From Candidatus Peregrinibacteria bacterium CG10_big_fil_rev_8_21_14_0_10_36_19 (lineage in GTDB: Bacteria > Patescibacteriota > Gracilibacteria > UBA1369 > LOWO2-01-FULL-3), in NCBI GenBank assembly GCA_002772535.1, contig PFDP01000004.1, positions 1-38,630 of the forward strand: a DNA stretch of 38,630 nt. Direction: 5' to 3'. Below the pieces are notes generated by a model. The model was not told where the DNA came from. It did no database searches and saw only the letters and a program-made list of their open reading frames with translations. Shown piece after piece: positions 8,859-15,506 of the stretch. The first letter of the stretch is position 1. Each line of letters opens with the position of its first letter. The position numbers were made by a program, and so were the translations under genes.

Positions 8859-10502
8859 ATGAGCTTCTTTCCTAAAAAAATAGTTGGTGTAGATATTCAT
8901 GATTATTCTGCTGAGTTAGTGGAACTAAAGATTAAAGGTGAGAAAGTTATTTTGGAGGCTTACAATAGGGTCACTTTTGATTCTGATATGATTAGGAATG
9001 GGGAGATTTTAAAGCCGGAAGAAATGAAGGTTGTTTTAAAGTCTTTGTTTGAGACGGCTAAGCCAAGGCTTATTCAAAATGACAATGTAGCTTTAATTTT
9101 TCCTTCAGCGAAGATATTCTCTCATATTTTTAAATTGCCTGGTAATTTGAACGCGGCCGAAATTAGGAAAACTTTGCCGTATGAATCTGAATCTGTAATT
9201 CCTTTTTCTATTGATGATGTTTATTGGGATTTTTCTGTTTTGTATAAGGAAACTGAAGCGGATCATAAAGAATATCAATATGTGCTTTTTGCCTCAATTA
9301 AGAAGGATGTGGTCGATAAATATGCGAAGCTTTTCCAGGATATTGGTATTACACCTTCGCTTTTCGGTGCTGATGTTGAGTCTTTGAAATATGGAGTTTT
9401 GAAGCAGCTTGATTTGGCTGAAACTAGTTTAGTGATTGATGTTGGTACACTATCTACTAATTTTTTGGTTTTAAAAGGGCATTTGATTCGGTATTTTTTT
9501 GGTTCTAATAAAGGAGGTAAAGAGCTTATAAAATCTTTGATGACCATTTTGGGTCAGGATGAAGTAGCTGTTCTTGCTCAAAAGGAGTCTGGTGAATTTA
9601 ACGGTAAAGCTTTGCCAAAGATAACTTCTTTTATTGAATCTAATTTTAAATTGGCGAATCGTTTGATTGTGGACTTTAATTTGAGAAAAAAAGCTGAGGA
9701 TAAAATTTCGAAAATTTTTATAACTGGTGAATTTTTGAATTTGCCAGGATTTTATGATTTGGCAAAGAAGCATTTTAAAAATTACAAGATTGTTTTGGCT
9801 GATCCAAGGGCTTATTTGGTTGTGGATGAGGCTAAGTTTCAGGGAACATCTGCTGGCAAAGTGCCATACTCAACATATTTTTTAAACGCTGTTGGTATTG
9901 CTTTAAGGGGTGTTTTGCCTGATTCTAAAGGCGGTATTAATCTTTTACCAAATAATTTAAAGGAGAGTATTGCGCATAAGAAAAATTATTTGTGGGTTGC
10001 TGTAGCTTCAGTTTTAATCTCTGTAATATCTTTGTTTGTTGCTACTTTTATCTTTTTTAAGTATCAAGAGTTAAATTATGGTAGGTTGAATTTAGAGATT
10101 CAAAAGTCTTCTGTGGACAAATTGCTTTATGGAACACGTTATCAGCAGATTCGTGATGAAATTAATCATTTTAACAATGAGGTTAATGAGTTAAGTAATA
10201 TTGATAATACTTTATTTTCTGTTTCACAGGTTTTAAGAGAAATTAAATCTAGTTTACCTTATGGTGTTACTTTGAGTGGTATAAAATTTGATGATTCCAG
10301 ATTGATTATTGGTGTGACAGGTGTTGCAAGTGACAGGGCGGCCTTACTCAAAGCAACGAAAAATCTTAAAGAATTGGATTATGTGGACGAAGTTATATCT
10401 CCTATTTCCAGTTTTGATGAAAAAGTGGATATATCTTTCTTTATAGAACTTAAACTTGTATTTAAAAACTTACCAAAATATGGATCTAGTGCAGCTGCCT
10501 AA
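8859..10502 (+). CDS. pilM-pilN: Fused PilM-PilN type IV pilus assembly protein
   Basis: Residues 1-350 are a PilM actin-like ATPase, with VGVDIHDYSAELVEL near the start, LVIDVGTLSTNFLVL near 191-205 and FITGEFLNLPG near 287-297. This is followed by INLLPNN at 360, the hallmark N-terminal tail of PilN, which PilM binds. A transmembrane helix lies at about 377-400, then a coiled region and the periplasmic-type ferredoxin-like PilN domain. The frame is continuous for 547 residues, against about 350 for PilM and 200 for PilN when separate. The fusion would tether the ring-forming ATPase-fold protein to the membrane permanently. pilO follows with a 23-base overlap. Confidence 0.9.
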   Translation: MSFFPKKIVGVDIHDYSAELVELKIKGEKVILEAYNRVTFDSDMIRNGEILKPEEMKVVLKSLFETAKPRLIQNDNVALIFPSAKIFSHIFKLPGNLNAAEIRKTLPYESESVIPFSIDDVYWDFSVLYKETEADHKEYQYVLFASIKKDVVDKYAKLFQDIGITPSLFGADVESLKYGVLKQLDLAETSLVIDVGTLSTNFLVLKGHLIRYFFGSNKGGKELIKSLMTILGQDEVAVLAQKESGEFNGKALPKITSFIESNFKLANRLIVDFNLRKKAEDKISKIFITGEFLNLPGFYDLAKKHFKNYKIVLADPRAYLVVDEAKFQGTSAGKVPYSTYFLNAVGIALRGVLPDSKGGINLLPNNLKESIAHKKNYLWVAVASVLISVISLFVATFIFFKYQELNYGRLNLEIQKSSVDKLLYGTRYQQIRDEINHFNNEVNELSNIDNTLFSVSQVLREIKSSLPYGVTLSGIKFDDSRLIIGVTGVASDRAALLKATKNLKELDYVDEVISPISSFDEKVDISFFIELKLVFKNLPKYGSSAAA

Positions 10503-11019
10503 TAGCTTAAAAAGACTGATTTTTGTTTCCTTTCTGCTTATTCTTATAAGTACGTTTGTAGTTTTATTTATGGGCTTTTCTTTGATTGGTGTGCGTCATG
10601 ATATTGCAAGTCTTACAAAATTTTTAGATAAAGCGGATGGTATTCAGGCAAATTTTGAGAGAAGTTTGCAAGTTTATACTGAGAGTACTCAGGAGATTGT
10701 AGATTATTTGCTTTCTTTGAGACCGGTTAGTGAGGAAGGGTATATTAATTTCATTGCATCTACTGAAGAGGTTGCCCAAAGATTAGGGCTTGATTTGGAA
10801 CTTAATTCAATTGTGTTGGATAGCAAGAGTAAATCTTTGGCTTATAAACTTTCCTTTTATGGATCGTTTGGAGATTTAGATAGAGTTTTGAGAGAATTTG
10901 AGTCTTTGCCTTATTTTATTAGAATTTATTCAATAGATTTTGAAGATTTAAAATTTTCAAAAAATGATGAAAATCAATCTAAGAATGTTAACTTAATTAT
11001 ACAAGTTTATGTTAAATAA
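10480..11019 (+). CDS. pilO: PilO-like pilus alignment protein
   Basis: This 179-residue bitopic protein has one transmembrane helix near residues 12-36, a coiled segment (about 45-85) and a ferredoxin-like domain. Motifs include VAQRLGLDLELNSI and YGSFGDLDRVLREFESLPYFIRI, which match PilO. PilO partners PilN in the inner-membrane alignment complex. I chose the ATG at 10480, inside the end of pilM-pilN. A TTG at 10456 is possible but gives a tail with no support. The 3' end overlaps the next small gene by 11 bases. Confidence 0.85.
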   Translation: MDLVQLPNSLKRLIFVSFLLILISTFVVLFMGFSLIGVRHDIASLTKFLDKADGIQANFERSLQVYTESTQEIVDYLLSLRPVSEEGYINFIASTEEVAQRLGLDLELNSIVLDSKSKSLAYKLSFYGSFGDLDRVLREFESLPYFIRIYSIDFEDLKFSKNDENQSKNVNLIIQVYVK

Positions 11020-11212
11020 ATATAAAGAGTATTGGTTGTTTTTTGTTTGTATACTACTTTTTTTTGTACTTATTGGTTATGTTTTATATATTTATTTTAC
11101 TTGGAATGCTAATGGAAATGGTGATGATCCTATTGAAGTTTCTTTACCAGTGATTGAGTGGCAGAAGTATACTAACTTGTCAAAAACCCAAGAGGTAAGT
11201 AAAATAAAGTAA
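11009..11212 (+). CDS. Small single-pass membrane protein in PilP position
   Basis: The protein has 67 residues: a short basic N-terminus, one hydrophobic helix at about 9-32 and a short polar tail. It overlaps the end of pilO, so it is co-translated with the pilus genes. In many systems the next gene is the lipoprotein PilP, but this protein has no lipobox and is much shorter. It may be a reduced pilus component or assembly helper. No family was recognised. Confidence 0.6.
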   Translation: MLNKYKEYWLFFVCILLFFVLIGYVLYIYFTWNANGNGDDPIEVSLPVIEWQKYTNLSKTQEVSKIK

Positions 11213-11237
11213 ATTTATACTAATTAAATCCTATCCT

Positions 11238-11687
11238 ATGAATTTAAAGTTGAATAAAAAAGGTTTCACTTTGGTGGAAGTTCTTTTAGTTGTGGTGATT
11301 ATTGCGATTCTGGCTGCTATTGTGATTGTGGCTATTAATCCTGGTAGACAAATTTCTCAGGCTAACAATACTCAAAGAAGTAGTGATGTTAAAGCTATTT
11401 TAGATGCGGTGCATCAGTATTCTATTGATAACAGAGGTGCTTTACCTACTGCTATTACAACGACTCCAACTGTTGTTGGTAGTGGTGCTGGTTTGATTGA
11501 TATTTGTACTGATCTTGTTCCTACATATATGGCTGAAATGCCTTATGATCCAACTGCAAGTGGTGCAGCGTATACTGATTGTTCAGCTTACAATACAGGT
11601 TATACTATAGCTTCTGATGCGAATGGTCGTGTTACTGTTGCGGCTCCTACGGCTGAGCTTTCTGAAACTGTTAGTGTTACGAGATAA
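11238..11687 (+). CDS. pilA: Major type IV prepilin (PilA-like)
   Basis: This 149-residue protein has the most canonical prepilin N-terminus in the window: K-K-G-FTLVEVLLVVVIIAILAA, with Glu5 and a long helix. A small globular domain follows, with two cysteines in ICTDLV and TDCSAY that can form the C-terminal disulfide loop of pilins. A TATACT element at 11216-11221 allows separate, probably stronger transcription with a leader of about 10 bases. A strong terminator follows the gene. These points and the residue pattern make it the likely major subunit. Confidence 0.88.
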   Translation: MNLKLNKKGFTLVEVLLVVVIIAILAAIVIVAINPGRQISQANNTQRSSDVKAILDAVHQYSIDNRGALPTAITTTPTVVGSGAGLIDICTDLVPTYMAEMPYDPTASGAAYTDCSAYNTGYTIASDANGRVTVAAPTAELSETVSVTR

Positions 11688-11703
11688 TTTTCTTTTTATT
11701 TAA

Positions 11704-11734
11704 AAAGAGCCCGCCTTAAGGCGGGTTCTTTTTG
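11704..11734 (+). terminator. Rho-independent terminator of pilus operon
   Basis: An 11-bp stem (AAGAGCCCGCC paired with GGCGGGTTCTT, one G-T pair, minimal TTAA turn) is followed by a run of T. It ends the operon that begins at pilB. Confidence 0.9.
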
Positions 11735-11769
11735 ATTTATGGCATAGAGGTCTAAGGTTGGTGAAAACT

Positions 11770-12078
11770 TTATAATCCTGTCATAATTTTAACTTCAAAT
11801 TTTATTGTGTCATCGGCTTTGATGTTTTCTTTTTTTCTGATGTTTGCTTTGAGTGGCAGAAGGTAGCTGCCGGATTTTTTGTCGGGAAAAATTGAAGTTT
11901 CCCAGCTAGTTTTGCCAACAGTTACTGTTACTGGTAGAGAGCCAAAGCCCTTTGTGAATGGGGCGTAGAGGTTTTTTATGAGTTCGGAGGTGTCTTTATC
12001 CAGATTTACAAAATGCCAGGCCGCGACTCCTGGATAAATCCAAACTTGTGAATTGAATTTGTAGGTAGGATTTTTCAT
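11770..12078 (-). CDS. DUF1905 domain protein
   Basis: This 102-residue protein matches the DUF1905 pattern: an N-terminal strand, then VWIYPGVAAWHFVNL, GFGSLPVTVTVG, WETSIFPDKKSGSYLLPLKA and a final charged strand. The domain is a small beta-barrel, often found alone or fused to YdeI-like domains. The molecular function is unknown. It lies downstream of tRNA-Ser on the same strand, separated by a structured spacer, and may be read from the same or a separate promoter. Confidence 0.85.
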   Translation of the reverse strand: MKNPTYKFNSQVWIYPGVAAWHFVNLDKDTSELIKNLYAPFTKGFGSLPVTVTVGKTSWETSIFPDKKSGSYLLPLKANIRKKENIKADDTIKFEVKIMTGL

Positions 12079-12087
12079 TGTTGAGAT

Positions 12088-12108
12088 GTTAATTTTTCAG
12101 AGGGGGAT
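12088..12108. repeat. Duplicated copy of tRNA-Ser 3' end and flank
   Basis: On the minus strand, ATCCCCCTCT joined to GAAAAATTAAC repeats the tRNA-Ser 3' end and its downstream flank at 12256-12285, lacking the nine bases between these blocks. It resembles a degraded attachment-site duplication. Confidence 0.55.
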
Positions 12109-12268
12109 GGTGGCTCGCTTCACTTGCCACGGCATCCATCGTTCGCTCGCAAATATTCGCATAAATGCGTCTACTTGTCTCGCTCACTCGAATGTGCGAA
12201 CCCTTCGGGTTCACTTCCCCTTTCGTGATGAAAAATTATCAACACCTGTGGTGTCGTTAATTTTTCAT
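12109..12268 (-). other. GC-richer structured spacer between tRNA-Ser and DUF1905 gene
   Basis: The spacer is richer in GC than its surroundings and holds several inverted repeats. Positions 12228-12268 have 11-base arms (ATGAAAAATTA with TAATTTTTCAT) enclosing ACACC/GGTGT. A GGATG/CATCC hairpin enclosing GTGGC/GCCAC lies near 12106-12138. AACCC/GGGTT at about 12200-12211 and CGCAT/ATGCG at about 12158-12170 are smaller. No open frame is credible. It may be a remnant of a small mobile or REP-like element at the tRNA end. Confidence 0.5.
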
Positions 12269-12355
12269 GGCGGAGAGAGGGGGATTCGAACCCCCGGTAG
12301 GTTGCCCTACACACGCTTTCCAAGCGTGCTCCATCGGCCACTCGGACATCTCTCC
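12268..12355 (-). tRNA. tRNA-Ser (GGA)
   Basis: The reverse strand folds as a class II tRNA with a long variable arm. The acceptor stem GGAGAGA pairs with TCTCTCC, and the anticodon loop TTGGAAA (anticodon GGA) sits on CACGC/GCGTG. The T arm is GGGGGTTCGAATCCCCC, the discriminator is G, and an encoded CCA ends at 12268. An extended -10 (TGC TATAAA) at 12381-12376 fits its promoter and lies divergently against that of the M50 gene. Confidence 0.96.
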
Positions 12356-12387
12356 TTAATAGCTATTGCCACACATTTATAGCATGA

Positions 12388-12393
12388 TACAAT
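12388..12393 (+). promoter_or_regulatory. Extended -10 of the M50 protease gene
   Basis: TACAAT at 12388-12393 is preceded by TGA. Only 10 bases separate it from the ATG at 12404, so the transcript would have a leader of about 4 bases. Confidence 0.55.
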
Positions 12394-12403
12394 TCATAAG
12401 TAT

Positions 12404-13039
12404 ATGTTTGATTTAACAGGTTTTTTACATTTTTTGGTGGCTATTTTAGTGGTTTTGTCTGTGCATGAATCTGCACATGCTGTAACCGCTTATTACCTTG
12501 GCGATCCTACTGCAAAACTGAAAGGTCGTATTAGTTTGAACCCTATTAGGCATTTGGATCTTTATGGAAGTTTGATTTTTCTTTTAACAATGAGAATTGG
12601 CTGGGGAAAGCCTGTTCCTGTGAATTCTGAAAATTTTAAGAAGCCGGTGAGGGATAGTGCATTAACAGCTTTGGCTGGCCCTATGTCTAATTTTGCTTTG
12701 TCTTTCGCGGTGGCATTTTTGTGGAAACATACTGGTAAATTTATGCCTGAAATTCTTTTAACACAGTTGCAAACAATCTTTCATGTGAGTATTTTTCTTG
12801 GCGTTTTTAACCTTCTTCCTTTTCCTCCGCTTGATGGTTCTAAGATTTTAGGACTCTTTATTCCTAGAAAATATGAGTATCAATATGCAAATTATTTGGA
12901 AAATGGGGTTCAATATTTTATTGCCATAATGATGATTGATGTTCTTGTTCTGTCTAATTTCCTAGGTTATCCGGTTTTTGGCTTAGTTATAAGGAAAATC
13001 TCTGTTATTGTAGAGGGTATTTTAATTTTGGGTACCTAG
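12404..13039 (+). CDS. Site-2 protease family membrane metalloprotease (M50)
   Basis: This 211-residue polytopic protein is an intramembrane zinc metalloprotease of the M50B, rhomboid-independent S2P type. The zinc site HESAH is at 21-25 in the first helix. The third ligand region is NLLPFPPLDGSKIL in a later helix. The GPMSNFALSF motif between them is typical of the short, PDZ-free S2P group. Such proteases cleave transmembrane anchors of regulators or small peptides. No substrate is evident nearby. It stands alone, divergent from tRNA-Ser, with a near-leaderless promoter. Confidence 0.93.
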   Translation: MFDLTGFLHFLVAILVVLSVHESAHAVTAYYLGDPTAKLKGRISLNPIRHLDLYGSLIFLLTMRIGWGKPVPVNSENFKKPVRDSALTALAGPMSNFALSFAVAFLWKHTGKFMPEILLTQLQTIFHVSIFLGVFNLLPFPPLDGSKILGLFIPRKYEYQYANYLENGVQYFIAIMMIDVLVLSNFLGYPVFGLVIRKISVIVEGILILGT

Positions 13040-13114
13040 ATGTAGTAGTGTCCACTCAAATGATAACGCGTCTTTTTGTGTCGCGGACTCTTTGTATTTG
13101 GCTTATCTTAGCCC

Positions 13115-13143
13115 TTTACTTGCGTTCTATTTTTGTATACAAT
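13115..13143 (+). promoter_or_regulatory. Promoter for the structured RNA
   Basis: TTTACT at 13115-13120 and TACAAT at 13138-13143 are 17 bases apart. The predicted start lies near 13150, at the 5' end of the folded region. Confidence 0.5.
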
Positions 13144-13149
13144 TAAACC

Positions 13150-13346
13150 AATCTGCAATGCGCGTTAGAGTCTTAACTACTCTCTCTCCAAGCTCACCTA
13201 AGGGAACCCGATATATCTGCTGACCGTGGTCACACAGAAAAGGGTACCCACCTGGACATACCAGGGGTCAGTGCTTAAGACCAAACGGCAAAGTGGTAAA
13301 ATTAGACCTTTAAGACATTGAAGCCGCTTTTAGAAGGGGCCTTTTG
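13150..13346 (+). ncRNA. Structured non-coding RNA, possible 6S RNA
   Basis: No coding frame exists between the M50 gene and the convergent RnfD-like gene, yet the sequence is GC-richer and folds. GTCTTAA (13170-13176) pairs with TTAAGAC (13310-13316), extended by CAAT/ATTG (13156-13159 with 13317-13320). An internal stem joins CTGACC (13220-13225) to GGTCAG (13266-13271), enclosing CCTGG/CCAGG (13251-13265). A long hairpin with internal loops, the segment GGGAACCCGATAT and the total length of about 170-190 bases resemble bacterial 6S RNA, the RNA polymerase-binding regulator. A promoter and a terminator-like hairpin bracket it. The class assignment is tentative. Confidence 0.5.
13322..13346 (+). 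terminator. Terminator-like hairpin after the structured RNA
   Basis: GCCGCTT pairs with GAAGGGGC with one mismatch, and a CCTTTT tract follows. It lies just before the end of the convergent gene. Confidence 0.45.
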
Positions 13347-13354
13347 TCGTTGTG

Positions 13355-14128
13355 CTACTTTATGCTTTTTTTGATGAAAAACACTAAGTTTACTATTGCG
13401 ATACAATAAAGTGATGCTTGCGGTATTTTTGCGATTGCAAGCGCGTTGTATAGAACTGCTGCTAGTATTCCATAGGCTATTTGGTCTGTTTTTTCTATCG
13501 GAGAAGTGCGTGGTTCTATGAGCATGATTGTGGCAAAAAAGTAGATTGTGGCGTCTGTGAAAACAAATTGGAAGGCTTCTATTCCGCTATAAAAGTAAGT
13601 AAAGATAGCGTGTGGAATTAGAAAACTTATTAATATGGCGTACTTGCGCCATTGTTTAAGGAAAAAAATTGTCCAAATTGCGAGTAATGCTAGCGTGAAA
13701 TACCCTCCAAATAATTTGTAATTCGTTCCCCACCAAGAAGCTATTGTTGAGTCTGATCCGAATAGTTTTAGTAGTAGTGTTGCTAGAATTATTCCAAAAA
13801 CTGCTGGATTTATGGCTGGCGAACCTTGTTTTTCTAGGAAAAATTTACTGAAAGTGGCAATTGTTGTTGCAAGTGCTGTTGCTGGTAGGGAATTGGAATG
13901 TAGTACTAGGAAAATTATGAGCGCTGTTGAAATTGTGTTGTAGATTGATTTTGGTTTTTTTGTGAGAAATTTTAGTGTCGCAAATAAAATAATAGCAAGG
14001 CCAACACTTGCTAAAAGATGTAATAATACGGCTTGAGAGAAGTTGTTGAAGTAAATAGCACCTAGTGCAAAAAGTCCAAGAAGGATGTTGATAATTTTTA
14101 GTGGAGACATCTTGAGGTTCATAAGCAT
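13355..14128 (-). CDS. RnfD/NqrB-like integral membrane protein
   Basis: This 257-residue protein has about eight hydrophobic helices. It carries the RnfD/NqrB-family signatures EKQGSPAINPAVFGI near the middle and FTDATIYFFATIMLIEPRTSP in the second half. RnfD subunits pass electrons through the membrane to flavins on the outside. Here the S-G-A-T flavinylation motif of full Rnf/Nqr subunits is absent; SWWGTNYK stands in the corresponding region, as in stand-alone RnfD-like proteins. No other rnf or nqr genes are present. The gene is divergent from, and 42 bases away from, an FMN-binding lipoprotein and ApbE, with which it most likely works. Starts at 14128 or 14122 are both plausible. Confidence 0.85.
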   Translation of the reverse strand: MLMNLKMSPLKIINILLGLFALGAIYFNNFSQAVLLHLLASVGLAIILFATLKFLTKKPKSIYNTISTALIIFLVLHSNSLPATALATTIATFSKFFLEKQGSPAINPAVFGIILATLLLKLFGSDSTIASWWGTNYKLFGGYFTLALLAIWTIFFLKQWRKYAILISFLIPHAIFTYFYSGIEAFQFVFTDATIYFFATIMLIEPRTSPIEKTDQIAYGILAAVLYNALAIAKIPQASLYCIAIVNLVFFIKKSIK

Positions 14129-14170
14129 ATATGAGATAGTAATTTTACTTAAGATTTTACCTCAAAAGTT

Positions 14171-14692
14171 ATGCAAAAAACAATTTACCTATTAATGCTT
14201 ACAGTTATTATTTCTGGTGTGTTCACTGGATGTTTGCCTGTAGACACAACTATTGATTCTGAACCTGTTGCTCTTGATCAAGCAATGCCTGCTAATGATG
14301 GTCAATTACCTCCTGTGGAAGAAATGATTGTAGAACGCGGTGGTATGATGGGGCGTGGTGGGAATGGAATGATGGTTTTTGCCAATAAATATAAAGATGG
14401 TACATATGAGGAAATTGGTGCTTATCAAAGTCCTGCTGGAGCGGAAACTTTAGGCGTAAAAGTGACAGTTAAAGATGATGTTGTAACTAGTTTAACAGTT
14501 ACAAATAAGGCTACGGATGAAGTTAGCATTAAGTTGCAAGATATGTTTATCCAAGGAATTAATACTTTAGTTATTGGAAAAAAATTAGAAAATTTAGATG
14601 ATTTTACTGTGGTAAATGGGGCTTCTCTTACACCTGCTGGTTTTAATAATGCAATTAAAGCTATAAAAGTTGACGCTGAAAATGCCTCATAA
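14171..14692 (+). CDS. FMN-binding domain lipoprotein
   Basis: This 173-residue protein has a lipoprotein signal peptide (hydrophobic 4-18, lipobox FTGC, lipidated C21), a low-complexity Gly/Met linker (about 57-70) and an FMN_bind domain (about 73-168). The domain contains YKDGTYEEIGAYQSPAG and VVNGASLTPAGFNNAI. NGASLT at 149-154 corresponds to the flavinylation motif (S/T)-G-A-(S/T)-x-T, so T154 would carry covalent FMN added by ApbE. The first motif residue is Asn rather than Ser or Thr. It should be a membrane-tethered extracytosolic electron carrier. The 3' end overlaps apbE by 11 bases. Confidence 0.88.
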   Translation: MQKTIYLLMLTVIISGVFTGCLPVDTTIDSEPVALDQAMPANDGQLPPVEEMIVERGGMMGRGGNGMMVFANKYKDGTYEEIGAYQSPAGAETLGVKVTVKDDVVTSLTVTNKATDEVSIKLQDMFIQGINTLVIGKKLENLDDFTVVNGASLTPAGFNNAIKAIKVDAENAS

Positions 14693-15506
14693 TTGTGAAG
14701 AGCGTGAGCTTTTGGGCACACGCGTTAGAATTTTTGGTGATGTTGACTTCGAAAAAGCTTTCAAAGAATGCAAACGCATCGAGAAGGCTTTTTCTCGTTT
14801 TTTAGAGGGGAATGAGCTTTGGGAATTGAATCAAAATGTGGGTGTTTTTTTTGAAGTTAGTGAGGAGATGATGCATTTGTTGAAGTTAGCTCAACAGGTG
14901 AAGGAAAATACTGGTGGAGCGTTTAATGTGGCTGTGGAAAGTGTTTTGAGAGGGTTGGGTTATGATAAAAATTATTCTTTTGTTGAAAGTGATAGTGGCA
15001 AAATCGGTGAAATTGAATTTGATGGAAGTAGGGTTAAAATTACAGCTCCAGTAGATTTAGGCGGCTTAGGCAAAGGCTATGCTTTGAAAAAAATGGTTGA
15101 ATGTTTGAACGGTAGTTTTTGTGTGGATGCTGGTGGTGATATTTATGCACAAGGTAGTGGTTGGAAGGCGGCTTTTGAACATCCTTTAAATGAGGGGGAG
15201 GTGATTGGTGGAGTTGAAGTTGATGGCTTTTACTTAGCCTCTAGCAGTGCAAGTAAGCGTAAGTGGGGTAAGAGTCATCATTTGATAAATACGGCGTCTG
15301 GTGAGTGTGCAGACGATATGCTGGCCGTTTATATACAAGGAGGAGACGGTACTTTGGTGGATGCGTATAGTACTGCTCTTTATGTGATGGGTTTTGAAAG
15401 AGGTGTTGAAATGATTTCGACACTTCCTGTGGAAGCCATGTTAATTAGCAAAGAAGGTGCTATTTTTAGGTCGAAAGGTTTTAAGGGAGAGCTTTTTACA
15501 GCTTAG
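14682..15506 (+). CDS. apbE: ApbE-family FAD:protein FMN transferase
   Basis: This 274-residue enzyme transfers FMN from FAD to a Thr in flavinylation motifs. Family motifs visible are GGAFNVAV (78-85), DLGGLGKGYA (125-134), DAGGDI (149-154), SKRKWGKSHHLIN (191-203) and DAYSTALYVMG (227-237), which supply the Mg/FAD site. The chosen ATG at 14682 lies inside the end of the FMN lipoprotein gene and implies coupled translation. The N-terminus MPHNCEERELLGTRV has no signal peptide, which is unusual because bacterial ApbE normally acts outside the membrane. The only nearby substrate candidate is the upstream lipoprotein. The stop overlaps the convergent lipoprotein gene by 11 bases. Confidence 0.93.
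   Translation: MPHNCEERELLGTRVRIFGDVDFEKAFKECKRIEKAFSRFLEGNELWELNQNVGVFFEVSEEMMHLLKLAQQVKENTGGAFNVAVESVLRGLGYDKNYSFVESDSGKIGEIEFDGSRVKITAPVDLGGLGKGYALKKMVECLNGSFCVDAGGDIYAQGSGWKAAFEHPLNEGEVIGGVEVDGFYLASSSASKRKWGKSHHLINTASGECADDMLAVYIQGGDGTLVDAYSTALYVMGFERGVEMISTLPVEAMLISKEGAIFRSKGFKGELFTA

Noticed and set aside
12086-12382. Open frame of 98 codons on the plus strand through the tRNA-Ser region
   Set aside because: It reads antisense through the whole tRNA and the hairpin-rich spacer, and the protein has no family-like pattern.
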